Assembly: GCA_002694825.1 (NCBI GenBank)
Contig: NZNH01000084.1
Span: 2,076 to 37,328, forward strand
Direction: 5' to 3'
Source: Acidimicrobiaceae bacterium
GTDB taxonomy: Bacteria; Actinomycetota; Acidimicrobiia; Acidimicrobiales; Aldehydirespiratoraceae
Length of the DNA stretch: 35,253 nt
In this document: in pieces, positions 14,923 to 22,993 of the stretch
Position numbering within the stretch: the stretch's first letter is position 1
Layout: each line of letters opens with the position of its first letter
Translations under genes and position numbers: made by a program
Notes under the pieces: generated by a model
The model's database searches: none
What the model saw: only the letters and a program-made list of their open reading frames with translations
Told to the model about the DNA's origin: nothing

Positions 14923-16209
14923 TCAGGAGCGCGGCGTGAGCGTTGCCCCCTCGGGCAGTGTTCTCGGGGCGGCGTTCAGTGTCTCGACTGCGAAGCCGGC
15001 AGCCGCCTTGTAGCGGGCCATGAACGACTCGACCTCGGCACGCGGAATCACGTCGTCGATGTCGTCGAACACCCCGCCGCAGCGCTCATCGACCGTGCCC
15101 AGAATCGCCACCGGACCAGCTTCCCGGTTGCGCAGCACGAGGGCAGAGATGTCCTCGTGAAGCCGATCCTGATAGGCAGCGAGCGCGTCGGGGGTCAACC
15201 CGTGCTCGACGAGCGATGCGCCGAGCACGCGAGCATCGACGATCGCTTGGCTCGCACCGTTCGAGCCGACCGGATACATGACATGGGCGGCGTCGCCGAG
15301 CAACGCCACCCGGCTGTCGACCCAGGTTGGGGCCGGGTCGCGGTCGACCATCGGGTACTCCCAGACCTGCTCGGCTCGGCCGACCAGCGCCGGGATGTCG
15401 AGCCAGTCGAAGTCCCAGTCGGCGAACGCGGGCAGAAAGACCTCGGGGTCAACGGTCTGATTCCAGCTCGCAGCATCCCAGCCCTGGGCTGGGTCGAAGG
15501 TGAGCTCGGCAATGAAGTTCTGCCGCTGGAGCCCGGTGGCCGGATCGACGGGGCCGATCGGGTAGTGGACGAAGCGTTGCTCGAGGTTTCCGACGAGCGT
15601 GAACGATGCGCCAGTGCGGATTGGCCGGCCCTGCGCCGTGCCTCGCCACAACACGGCTCCACCCCAGAGCGGTGGACCTTCGTCGGGGAAGCGCTGGCGG
15701 CGGGCGGCGGAGTGCAACCCGTCCGCAGCGACCAGAAGGGGCCCCTCGACGGTGACGGTTCGGCCCGCCCCTCGATCCTCGAACGTGGCGGTGACCGAGT
15801 CGGCCGCCTGCTCGTACGTGAGCAGACGGTGGGCCTCGATGACGCTGTCGGATCCGCAACGTTCGCGCACGGCATCGAGAAGGAGCATCTGCAGTTCACC
15901 GCGGTGCACGGCGAATTGAGGCCAGCGGTAGCCGGCGTGTCGACCCCTCGGCTCGGCCCAGACGTCGTTGCCATTACGGCCGACCAGCGCCCACTCCTCG
16001 GCCTCGACCCCGATGTCGGGGAGCCGGTCGGCGAGTCCGAGATCGGTGAGCTCCCGAACCGCGTTGGGCTGGAGGTTGATGCCGACCCCTAAGGGCCGGA
16101 TCGTCATCGCCGATTCGAAGACGCGGACCGGTACCCCGATCTCATGGAGCGTGAGGGCCGTGGTCAGCCCACCGATACCGCCACCCGCAACAATGACCGG
16201 CTCGCCCAA
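14923..16209 (-). CDS. FAD-dependent aromatic-ring-hydroxylase-type monooxygenase
   Basis: A 428-residue class A flavoprotein monooxygenase. It has the Rossmann FAD motif VIVAGGGIGGLTTAL (5-19) with the ribose-binding acidic residue in VRVFESA, the DG motif LLVAADGLHSAARR, and the second FAD motif VALLGDAAHVMYPVGSNG. These are the three fingerprints of para-hydroxybenzoate-hydroxylase-like enzymes, which use NAD(P)H and oxygen to hydroxylate an aromatic substrate. The start is an unusual TTG at 16209, one base after the stop of the glutamine-synthetase-like gene; no ATG or GTG precedes the GGGIGG motif in frame. Co-transcription with the ligase and iron alcohol dehydrogenase is likely. The substrate is unknown. 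Confidence 0.88.
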   Translation of the reverse strand: MGEPVIVAGGGIGGLTTALTLHEIGVPVRVFESAMTIRPLGVGINLQPNAVRELTDLGLADRLPDIGVEAEEWALVGRNGNDVWAEPRGRHAGYRWPQFAVHRGELQMLLLDAVRERCGSDSVIEAHRLLTYEQAADSVTATFEDRGAGRTVTVEGPLLVAADGLHSAARRQRFPDEGPPLWGGAVLWRGTAQGRPIRTGASFTLVGNLEQRFVHYPIGPVDPATGLQRQNFIAELTFDPAQGWDAASWNQTVDPEVFLPAFADWDFDWLDIPALVGRAEQVWEYPMVDRDPAPTWVDSRVALLGDAAHVMYPVGSNGASQAIVDARVLGASLVEHGLTPDALAAYQDRLHEDISALVLRNREAGPVAILGTVDERCGGVFDDIDDVIPRAEVESFMARYKAAAGFAVETLNAAPRTLPEGATLTPRS

Positions 16210-16210
16210 C

Positions 16211-17566
16211 TCAGATGCGCTCGAAATAACGCGCCATCTCCCAGTCGCTCACGGCGGCCTCATGAGCCCCAATCTCGGTGCGGAGATGGTGGGTGTAGTG
16301 GTCGACTACAAGATCACCAAAGAACCGGCGGGCGGCTGCGGAGGCCTCGAATCGGTCGACGGCGTCGCGGAGATTCCCGGGGACCCGCTCGACGTCGGAG
16401 GCGTAGACGTCGCCGCGGAATTCTTCGGGTGGTTCGATCTGGTTGGCGATGCCGTCGAGGCCCGAGGCAAGGGCAGCGGCGTAGGCGAGGTACGGATTGA
16501 CGTCGGCGCCCGGGATCCGGTTCTCGATACGCAGGCCCGATCCGGTTCCTACGACACGGAACCCGGCGGTGCGGTTGTCGGTGGACCAGGCAAGCCTGGT
16601 CGGCGCCCACGACTGGTCCCGGTAGCGCTTGTAGGAGTTGATGGTCGGAGCAACGAACGGCATCAGATCAGGGGCGTGGTGTATCCAGCCACCGAGAAAC
16701 CAGCGAAACAGGTCGCTGCGCCCGTCGTCGTCAGCCCCCGCCTGGTCTGCGAACACGTTGACACCGTCCTTCCAGAGCGACAGGTGGATGTGGCAGCTGT
16801 TGCCCGGCTGGGCGCTATCGGGCTTGGCCATGAAGGTCACCGACATGCCGAGCGCGTCGGCGAGTTCCTTCATGCCCTGCTTCATCACGACGTGACGGTC
16901 GGCCATGTCAAGCACCTCGGCGTAGCGGATGTTGAGCTCGTGCTGGCCGATCGCTGCCTCGCCCTTGGAGTTCTCCACCGGGATCTCGCTGTCGCGCATC
17001 GCCCGGCGGGCTGCGCCGACATAGTCCTCAACCCGACTGGCTTGCAGCAGGTGGTAGTCCTCGACGTACCAGCCGGCCGCTTCGAGATCGCGGTAGCTCT
17101 TGGCGTGGGCGTTGCGGTAGGAGTCGCGAAAGAGGAAGAACTCCAGTTCGCTCGCCGCCGCGACCGAAAAGCCAGCCTTCGTCAAGGCATCGACCTGGCG
17201 CCGCAGGATTGAACGCGGCGCGACCGAAACTGGTTCATGAGTCCGGTCGTCGATCACGTCGCACAGCACGAATGCCGTGCCGGAGGTCCAGCCAGCCGGG
17301 CGGAGCGTGCCGAGATCGGGCACCAGATGGAAGTCGCCGTACCCCTTCTCCCAGTTTGCGTACGCAAACCCTTCGACAGGATCCATCTCCATATCGACCG
17401 TTAGGAGGTAGTCGCAGCCGTGGGTGCCGTCCTCAACGCACGACTCAAGGAAGAAGTCGGCGTCGAAACGCTTGCCCATCGTGCGGCCGTAGTGATCGGT
17501 AAAGCCGACGACAACCGAGTCGATCTCGCCCGTCGACACGGCGACCCGCAGTTCTTCGAGTTCCAT
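16211..17566 (-). CDS. Glutamine synthetase-like gamma-glutamyl ligase (GlnA/PuuA type)
   Basis: A 451-residue ATP-dependent ligase of the glutamine synthetase fold. Metal and ATP residues are visible: ASELEFFLF (Glu140, Glu142), GEAAIGQHELNI (Glu210), NSCHIHLSLW (His259, His261), NRTAGFRVVG and RIENRIPGADVNPYLA (Glu348). The N-terminal beta-grasp region is present. The sequence resembles gamma-glutamylpolyamine or gamma-glutamylethanolamide synthetases more than housekeeping GlnA: it lacks the adenylylation-loop tyrosine region I would expect, and it sits with catabolic oxidoreductases. ATG 17566 was preferred to the longer frame because AGGAG lies just upstream; this leaves 11 nt to the alcohol dehydrogenase stop. 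The amine substrate is inferred only. Confidence 0.87.
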   Translation of the reverse strand: MELEELRVAVSTGEIDSVVVGFTDHYGRTMGKRFDADFFLESCVEDGTHGCDYLLTVDMEMDPVEGFAYANWEKGYGDFHLVPDLGTLRPAGWTSGTAFVLCDVIDDRTHEPVSVAPRSILRRQVDALTKAGFSVAAASELEFFLFRDSYRNAHAKSYRDLEAAGWYVEDYHLLQASRVEDYVGAARRAMRDSEIPVENSKGEAAIGQHELNIRYAEVLDMADRHVVMKQGMKELADALGMSVTFMAKPDSAQPGNSCHIHLSLWKDGVNVFADQAGADDDGRSDLFRWFLGGWIHHAPDLMPFVAPTINSYKRYRDQSWAPTRLAWSTDNRTAGFRVVGTGSGLRIENRIPGADVNPYLAYAAALASGLDGIANQIEPPEEFRGDVYASDVERVPGNLRDAVDRFEASAAARRFFGDLVVDHYTHHLRTEIGAHEAAVSDWEMARYFERI

Positions 17567-17577
17567 GAAGGCTCCTG

Positions 17578-18735
17578 TCAGTCCAGACGACCCTCGCACG
17601 CGGCGGCGAACACTGCAGCAGCGAAGTCGTGATCGACGGTGATCGGGTTTGTGCCAGCCGACGGGTCATGGACCGCAGCGGTAGCGATCGTGTCGACGGC
17701 ATCGGGGTCGACACCAAGCTCAACGAGGGTGTTCGGAACGTCGAGATCGGCTCGTAGCTGCACGATGTGGGCGAGCACGTCGTCGAAGGTGTGTCCGAGA
17801 CCGGTGTAGGCGCCGAGACGCTCGATCGTCACCTCGATCGCAGAACGGTTGGCGATGAGCACGTAGGGCATCACGACGGCGTTGGTCATGCCGTGATGGG
17901 TGTCGAAGTGGGCACCGATTGGGTGAGCGAGGGCGTGCATCGCCCCAAGTCCCTTTTGAAAGGCAACTGCGCCCATGGCTGCAGCGGTGAGCATCTGACT
18001 GCGGGCCTCGAGGTCGGTGGGGTTTGCTGCCGCGCTCGGCAGGTGCTCAAACACCAGCCGGCAACCCTCCATGCCGATGCCATGCGACATCGGATGATGA
18101 CCTGGCGAGCAGATTGCCTCAAGCGAGTGCGAGAGCGCATCGAGGCCGGTGCCGACGGTGAGCACCCGTGGCAAGCCGATGGTGAGTTCGGGGTCGGCGA
18201 TGACGGTGACCGGCAGCATCTTCGGGTGGAAGACGATCACCTTGCGGTGGGTGCTCTCGTCGATCACCACGCCAGCTCGCCCGACCTCGCTGCCGGTGCC
18301 CGCCGTCGTCGGGATCGCAATCACGGGAGCGATCGAATCGGGATCGGCACGGGTCCACCAGTCACCGATGTCCTCGAAGTCCCAGAGCGGGCGGGTCTGC
18401 CTGGCGTGAAAGGCGATGACCTTGCCGACGTCGAGCGCCGAGCCACCACCCACGGCGATGACGCCGTCGTGACCACCAGCCCGGAACGCTGCGACGCCGG
18501 CATCGATGTCGCGTCCGACCGGGTTGGGTCGCAGGTCGCTGAACACCGCCGACGCAAGGTCGGCGTCGGCCACGGCTGCACGGACGGCGGCAACGGGTGG
18601 GAGATCGACGAGTCCGGGGTCGGTCACGATCAGCGGGTTGGTGATCCCGGCATCGAAGCAGGCCTCACCCGTCTCGGAGACTCGGCCCGAACCACTGCGG
18701 ATTGCTGTTGGGTAGCTCCAGGTGGCGTGCATCAT
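17578..18735 (-). CDS. Iron-containing alcohol dehydrogenase
   Basis: A 385-residue group III (Fe-ADH) NAD(P)-dependent dehydrogenase. The dinucleotide loop VIAVGGGSALDVGK and IPTTAGTGSEVG are followed by the metal-binding set: Asp and His in GTGLDALSHSLEA, then two His in HALAHPIGAHFDTHHG. The domain order and length match the family, which oxidises or reduces small alcohols and aldehydes. It begins with tandem ATG codons at 18735 and 18732. Its stop is 11 nt before the glutamine-synthetase-like start, and 24 nt separate it from the upstream SDR gene, so it is probably in the same transcript. An amino alcohol or diol substrate fits the neighbours but is not shown. Confidence 0.92.
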   Translation of the reverse strand: MMHATWSYPTAIRSGSGRVSETGEACFDAGITNPLIVTDPGLVDLPPVAAVRAAVADADLASAVFSDLRPNPVGRDIDAGVAAFRAGGHDGVIAVGGGSALDVGKVIAFHARQTRPLWDFEDIGDWWTRADPDSIAPVIAIPTTAGTGSEVGRAGVVIDESTHRKVIVFHPKMLPVTVIADPELTIGLPRVLTVGTGLDALSHSLEAICSPGHHPMSHGIGMEGCRLVFEHLPSAAANPTDLEARSQMLTAAAMGAVAFQKGLGAMHALAHPIGAHFDTHHGMTNAVVMPYVLIANRSAIEVTIERLGAYTGLGHTFDDVLAHIVQLRADLDVPNTLVELGVDPDAVDTIATAAVHDPSAGTNPITVDHDFAAAVFAAACEGRLD

Positions 18736-18759
18736 GGGTGTGCGATTTCGGCTTGTCGA

Positions 18760-19542
18760 TCAGTCGTTCTTGGCGGTCAGGCCGCCGTCGACCGGAATTA
18801 TGGCACCGGTGATGTACGAAGCTGCGGGGAGCGCCAGGCTCAACGTGAGGTGGGCCACCTCTTCGGGATCGCCATAGCGACGCAGCGCCGTGCGACGCCG
18901 AGCGAAGGTGTCACGCATGTCGTCGGGGATGTCCTCGGTGATGCCGGTGAGGATCGGCCCGGGGCAGATCGCATTGACGGTGATGCCGTGGACGCCGAGG
19001 TTCACCGCCATCGACCGCGTGAGGCCGACGACACCATGCTTCGCTGCCGTGTACGGCATGGCGCCGCGCTGGGCGGTGATGCCTTCGGTCGAGGCGATGT
19101 TGATGATCCGCCCCTCGCCACTGGCCTTGAGATCGTCGAGGCAAGCCCGAACGAGGCGTTGGTGCGGTGTGAGCAGGACGTCGAGGGCCCTCATCCATTC
19201 GTCTTCGAAGTTGGGGTCCTCGAGCGCGCCACCCACGGCGAGGCCTGCATTGTTGACCACGACGTCGATCGGCCCGAGTTCGGCCCGGATCTCCTCGACC
19301 GCGCCGATGATCGCGTCGGCGTCGGTGACGTCGAGCACGATGCCGTGCGCCGCGCCGCCGGCCGTGCGGATGCGGTCGACAACGGCATCGACCCGTTCCC
19401 GACTCAGGTCAGTGACGGCGACCTTGGCGCCCTCGTCGGCGAACAGGAAGGCGGTGGCCCGGCCCATACCGGATGCGGCCCCGGTGATGACGACGACCTT
19501 GTCGGCCACGGAGCGGCTGAGGGTTGTGATGCGATTGGTCAT
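18760..19542 (-). CDS. Short-chain dehydrogenase/reductase
   Basis: A 260-residue classical SDR. The cofactor loop TGAASGMGRA (20-29), an Asp in VAVTDLSRER favouring NAD over NADP, NNAG (97-100), catalytic Ser151 in NIASTEG and Tyr164-x3-Lys168 in YTAAKHG are all present, followed by ICPGPILTGI and the C-terminal TGAIIPVDGG. It oxidises or reduces a secondary alcohol or sugar-like substrate. ATG 19542 overlaps the stop of the aldose epimerase gene (ATGA), showing translational coupling. The longer frame upstream lies wholly inside the epimerase gene and is discounted. Pairing with an epimerase suggests a sugar or sugar-acid dehydrogenase, which is inference. Confidence 0.92.
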   Translation of the reverse strand: MTNRITTLSRSVADKVVVITGAASGMGRATAFLFADEGAKVAVTDLSRERVDAVVDRIRTAGGAAHGIVLDVTDADAIIGAVEEIRAELGPIDVVVNNAGLAVGGALEDPNFEDEWMRALDVLLTPHQRLVRACLDDLKASGEGRIINIASTEGITAQRGAMPYTAAKHGVVGLTRSMAVNLGVHGITVNAICPGPILTGITEDIPDDMRDTFARRRTALRRYGDPEEVAHLTLSLALPAASYITGAIIPVDGGLTAKND

Positions 19543-20531
19543 GAGGCCTCCGAGGCGTCGGTGGTCAGTCGGAACTCGAGATGATGCCGGTAGGGCTCGC
19601 CCGGGCGCACGACCGGGCTTGGCGCCCAGGGCAGGTTGGGTGCGTCGGCGACATGCTGGGGTTCGAGGGCGAGCGCAGCGAACGCGTCGTGGGTGCGGCC
19701 ACCGCCCTCTGTACCAGGCAGAAATGCCCCCGTGTAGAACTGGCAGGCCGGCTGATCCGACCACACCTCGACCCGCCGCCCGGTCGTTGGGTGATCGATC
19801 CGGGCGTGGCGCCGAAACCCGGCGCCGTCGACCATGAAGCAGTGGTCATAACCGGCGGGAAGCGGAAATCCGATGCGGCCGCCGAGCACTCCACCCGCCC
19901 GCAGGTCGAAGGGTCCCTCGGCAGCGACGGGCTCGCCGTTGGGGATGAGGTCAGCGTCGACGGGGACGAGGGTGGAAGCATCGAGCGTGACGACATGATC
20001 GTCGATCGTGGTCTCGGTCGGCCCGCCGAGGTTCCAGTAGGTGTGGTTGCTGAGCGAGCACACGGTCGGGGCGTCGGTCGTGGCGCTGATGTCGACATGA
20101 AGGGTCGTGTCGACGAGCCGATAGTGCACGGTTGCGGTGAGGGTGCCAGGGAAGCCCATGTCGCCGTCGGGACTCACGAGCGAGAAGGTGACGCCGTCGT
20201 CGGTGTCGACGACCTCCCACCGCCGCCGCCCGAAACCATCGGCCCCACCGTGCAACAGGTTGTCGCCCTCGTTTGCGGCGAGTTCGTGCACCACGCCGTC
20301 GAGCTCGAACCGGGCTCCGCCGATGCGGTTGGCAAAGCGCCCGACGGTGATGCCGAGGTGGGGGTTTCGGGCGTGGTCGGTGCGAGCCTCGTCATCGTCG
20401 AGGCGAAGGGTGATGTCGTCGATGTCGCCGTGGCGGTCGGGGGCTCGAATCACCTCGACTGCCGCGCCGAGATCGACCAGTTCGACCTCGATCCCGGCTG
20501 CAGACCGGAGGGTGAAACGTCGCAACGGCAC
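19539..20531 (-). CDS. Aldose 1-epimerase (galactose mutarotase family)
   Basis: A 330-residue GalM-family enzyme interconverting alpha and beta anomers of aldoses. Motifs are VGRFANRIGG (63-72), NLLHGG (His95, substrate contact), SNHTYWNLGG with His163 as general acid, and Glu290 in LALEPQHVADAPN as general base. The length is typical. The start is GTG 20531, supported by TAGGGT ending 6 nt upstream, making it the first gene of the minus-strand run to 12162. It is coupled to the SDR that follows. The sugar is unknown; mutarotation upstream of an NAD-dependent sugar oxidation would fit. Confidence 0.92.
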   Translation of the reverse strand: MPLRRFTLRSAAGIEVELVDLGAAVEVIRAPDRHGDIDDITLRLDDDEARTDHARNPHLGITVGRFANRIGGARFELDGVVHELAANEGDNLLHGGADGFGRRRWEVVDTDDGVTFSLVSPDGDMGFPGTLTATVHYRLVDTTLHVDISATTDAPTVCSLSNHTYWNLGGPTETTIDDHVVTLDASTLVPVDADLIPNGEPVAAEGPFDLRAGGVLGGRIGFPLPAGYDHCFMVDGAGFRRHARIDHPTTGRRVEVWSDQPACQFYTGAFLPGTEGGGRTHDAFAALALEPQHVADAPNLPWAPSPVVRPGEPYRHHLEFRLTTDASEAS

Positions 20532-20537
20532 GGCCGC

Positions 20538-20543
20538 ACCCTA
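20538..20543 (-). promoter_or_regulatory. Candidate -10 TAGGGT for the epimerase-led run
   Basis: TAGGGT on the minus strand ends 6 nt before GTG 20531, with no ribosome site between, so the message is probably leaderless. It lies 54 bp from the plus-strand hexamer at 20598-20603 that serves the divergent gene. Confidence 0.45.
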
Positions 20544-20597
20544 CGCCGCGCCTGACGTCGCGTTCGCATGGAATCGGCGTGCCGTGCCCGCGGCGGG

Positions 20598-20603
20598 TAC
20601 CGT
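20598..20603 (+). promoter_or_regulatory. Candidate -10 TACCGT for the F420 oxidoreductase gene
   Basis: TACCGT ends 7 nt before ATG 20611. It is identical in sequence and spacing to the leu leader promoter -10, but without a TTGACA. Confidence 0.45.
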
Positions 20604-20610
20604 CCGCGTC

Positions 20611-21615
20611 ATGGATCTGGGACTCACACTTGGCTACTGGGGCCGTTCGATGCCGCAGGACATGGTTACCTTGGCCGTCGAAGCGGAGAAAGCCGGCTTC
20701 GACGCCGTCTGGACAGCGGAATCGTGGGGCTCCGACGCGTTCTCGCCACTCGTGCTGATCGCCGCGCACACCGAACGCATCCGGCTCGGCACCGGCGTGG
20801 TGCAGATCTCGGCCCGGACCCCGGCGGCGACGGCGATGCAGGCCGTCACGCTCGACCACATCTCCAATGGCCGCACGATCCTCGGTCTCGGCGTGTCGGG
20901 TCCGCAGGTCGTCGAGGGCTGGTACGGCATGCCGTCACGCAAGCCACTCGCCCGAACCCGTGAATATGTCGAGATCCTGCGCCAGGCCTTCCGCCGAGAG
21001 GGTCCGCTTGAGTTCCAGGGCGACCACTATCAGTTGCCCTACACCGGCGAAGGAGCGGAAGGCCTCGGAAAGCCGCTCAAGATCATGACGCATCCGCTGC
21101 GGGAGATCCCGATCTGGATCGGTGCGGAAGGACCGAAGAACGTCGCCCAGACCTGCCAGATCGCCGACGGGTGGATCCCGCTCTACTACTCGCCGTGGCG
21201 GGCCGAGGTGTATCACGAGCACATCGTGGATCGGCCGCTCGACTTCGAGATCGGTGTGAATGTGTCGTTCCGGGTCGGTGACGTCGAAGAGAGCCTCTGG
21301 ACGACCCGCGGATTCCTCGGCTTCTACATCGGCGGCATGGGAGCCAAGGGGCAGAACTACCACACCAAGCTGATGGCTCGGATGGGCTTCGAAAAGGAAG
21401 CCCACGAGATCCAGGACCTCTTCTTCGAAGGCAAGCGCGATGAAGCGATCGCCAAGGTCCCGATCGAGTTCGCCGACGAGATCTCGCTCGTCGGTTCGCC
21501 CGAACGCATCAAGGACCGCCTCCAGGCGTGGGAGGAGAGCGCGGTCACGATGATCAATGTCGCTCCCCGCACGGTCGAAGAGGTCTGGCAGATCGCGGAG
21601 CTGGTCAAGGGGTGA
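20611..21615 (+). CDS. F420-dependent LLM-class oxidoreductase (Rv3520c-like)
   Basis: A 334-residue luciferase-like TIM-barrel protein. The N-terminus LGLTLGYWGRSMPQ, then AVWTAESWGSDAFSPL, VVQISARTPAATAMQA, LGVSGPQVVEGWYG, KPLARTREYVEILRQ and GAEGPKNVAQTC follow the mycobacterial Rv3520c family closely as I recall it. That family is grouped with coenzyme-F420-dependent dehydrogenases. F420 use is by family and has not been shown here; no F420 synthesis gene is in the window. The open frame extends back to 20137 through the opposing epimerase gene, but ATG 20611 matches the family start and has a TACCGT hexamer at leaderless spacing. Its TGA overlaps the next gene's GTG. Confidence 0.9.
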   Translation: MDLGLTLGYWGRSMPQDMVTLAVEAEKAGFDAVWTAESWGSDAFSPLVLIAAHTERIRLGTGVVQISARTPAATAMQAVTLDHISNGRTILGLGVSGPQVVEGWYGMPSRKPLARTREYVEILRQAFRREGPLEFQGDHYQLPYTGEGAEGLGKPLKIMTHPLREIPIWIGAEGPKNVAQTCQIADGWIPLYYSPWRAEVYHEHIVDRPLDFEIGVNVSFRVGDVEESLWTTRGFLGFYIGGMGAKGQNYHTKLMARMGFEKEAHEIQDLFFEGKRDEAIAKVPIEFADEISLVGSPERIKDRLQAWEESAVTMINVAPRTVEEVWQIAELVKG

Positions 21616-22202
21616 GTCGCTGGCTCCTGCGCGACGACGTCCCGCGCGGCGACGACTACGACCAGCGATGGCGTGATCTCACCGATTCGGGCGAGGGGAT
21701 CCACGGTGAAGCCGATCTGATCAGTGCGTTGAGCGCTGGAGGATCGGTGCTCGACGCGGGCTGCGGCACCGGTCGGGTCGCGATCGAGCTCGCTCGTCGC
21801 GGCCACGAGGTCATCGGCGTCGACCTCGATCCGGGAATGCTCGACACCGCCCGAGCGAAGGCCCCCGAACTCGAGTGGCATCTCGCCGACCTGCTCGACA
21901 TCGACCTCGCCCGCACCTTCGACCTTGTCGCGCTCCCCGGCAACGTCATGATCTTTCTCAGCCCCGGAACCGAAGCTGACGTCGTCGCCAACATGGCTCG
22001 GCACCTCGCCACGGACGGCCGACTGGTCACCGGTTTCCAGCTCGGCGAGGGCCGCTACCGGCTCGTCGAGTTCGACGACGCTGCCGCTGCGGTCGGACTC
22101 GAACTCGAACATCGATGGTCGACATGGAGTCGTGCGCCGTTCGTCGCTGATGGCGCCGACTATGCGGTTTCGGTGCACCGTCGAGCCATGGCGGTCCGGT
22201 GA
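21612..22202 (+). CDS. Class I SAM-dependent methyltransferase
   Basis: A 196-residue methyltransferase from GTG 21612, which overlaps the stop of the F420 oxidoreductase. SAM motif I VLDAGCGTGRVAIELA, motif II VIGVDLDPGML and a motif near LEWHLADLLDID are clear. The C-terminal part is short and lacks a recognisable substrate domain, so small-molecule methylation is the best general guess. Its last codons overlap the GTG of the cysQ-like gene (GTGA at 22199-22202), making a three-gene translationally coupled set. The longer frame starting at 21528 lies inside the oxidoreductase gene and is rejected. Confidence 0.88.
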   Translation: MSRWLLRDDVPRGDDYDQRWRDLTDSGEGIHGEADLISALSAGGSVLDAGCGTGRVAIELARRGHEVIGVDLDPGMLDTARAKAPELEWHLADLLDIDLARTFDLVALPGNVMIFLSPGTEADVVANMARHLATDGRLVTGFQLGEGRYRLVEFDDAAAAVGLELEHRWSTWSRAPFVADGADYAVSVHRRAMAVR

Positions 22203-22984
22203 CCGTCGTCGACGGTTCAGGAGAGGCGGCCGCCCTCGACGACCATGCGGTGGCGCTCGACGTCGCCCATCGGGCCGGCGAGATGCTCGTCGATCTCATC
22301 CACTCGCCCGACCTCGACCGGCGCTGGGGCGGACTCGAATACGAAGGCGATGCCCGAGCACACCGGTTCATCATGTCCGAGCTCCGCCGCATGCGGCCCG
22401 ACGACGCGATCCTGTCCGAAGAGGGCGCCGACGACCGGTCCCGCGTCGGGAAGGAACGGGTCTGGATCGTTGACCCACTCGATGGATCGAGCGACTACGG
22501 CTACTCGCCGCACTGGTCGGTCCATGTCGCACTTGTCGTCGACGGCGAACCAACGGTCGGCGCCGTCGCCGTGCCCGGCTGGGAGACAACGTGGGGCACG
22601 GACCCCGCCCCGCAGCGGGTTCCAGCCGGGGTCGAAGCGGGTGAGGCGCCCCGCATCGTCGTATCCCGTTCGCGCAGCCGCTTCGACGGCAGTCGGCTGC
22701 AGGCTGCACTCGGCGCCGACATCTACACCGTGGGCTCCGCCGGCGTGAAGGCGATGGCAGTCGTGCGCGGTGACGTCGACGCCTATGTTCATGGCGGCGG
22801 CCTCTACGAATGGGACTCGTGCGCGCCGGTCGCCGTCGCTCGCGCCGCTGGTCTCGTGTGCTGCCGACTCGACGGCTCGCCGCTCGAGTTCAACAAACCC
22901 GATCCCTGGTCACCAGGCCTCGTCATCAGTCGGCCCGATCTCGCTGATGACATCTGTGCGGTGATGGGCGATCGGCAGCCCTAG
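22199..22984 (+). CDS. cysQ: 3'-phosphoadenosine 5'-phosphate phosphatase, CysQ-like
   Basis: A 261-residue inositol-monophosphatase-superfamily enzyme. It has the Mg/Li-binding motifs SEEG (Glu74, Glu75), WIVDPLDGSSDY (Asp92, Asp95) and YEWDSCAPVAVARAAGL (Asp206). The segment from GSAGVKAMAVV through DAYVHGGGLYEWDS to CRLDGSPLEFN closely follows mycobacterial CysQ (Rv2131c) as I recall it. CysQ dephosphorylates 3'-phosphoadenosine 5'-phosphate to AMP in sulfate assimilation, and members also hydrolyse inositol phosphates. The start is GTG 22199, overlapping the methyltransferase stop. No other sulfate assimilation gene is in the window. Assignment as CysQ rather than a general IMPase is likely but not certain. 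Confidence 0.8.
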   Translation: MTVVDGSGEAAALDDHAVALDVAHRAGEMLVDLIHSPDLDRRWGGLEYEGDARAHRFIMSELRRMRPDDAILSEEGADDRSRVGKERVWIVDPLDGSSDYGYSPHWSVHVALVVDGEPTVGAVAVPGWETTWGTDPAPQRVPAGVEAGEAPRIVVSRSRSRFDGSRLQAALGADIYTVGSAGVKAMAVVRGDVDAYVHGGGLYEWDSCAPVAVARAAGLVCCRLDGSPLEFNKPDPWSPGLVISRPDLADDICAVMGDRQP

Positions 22985-22987
22985 CCT
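22982..22987 (+). promoter_or_regulatory. Candidate -10 TAGCCT for the SRPBCC-like gene
   Basis: TAGCCT overlaps the TAG stop of the cysQ-like gene and ends 6 nt before GTG 22994. This suggests a separate leaderless transcript for the small downstream gene. Confidence 0.35.
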
Positions 22988-22993
22988 GCAACG

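Noticed and set aside
17767-19584. A 605-codon plus-strand open frame opposite the alcohol dehydrogenase and SDR.
   Set aside because: Both minus-strand genes have full catalytic motifs; the antisense frame has none.
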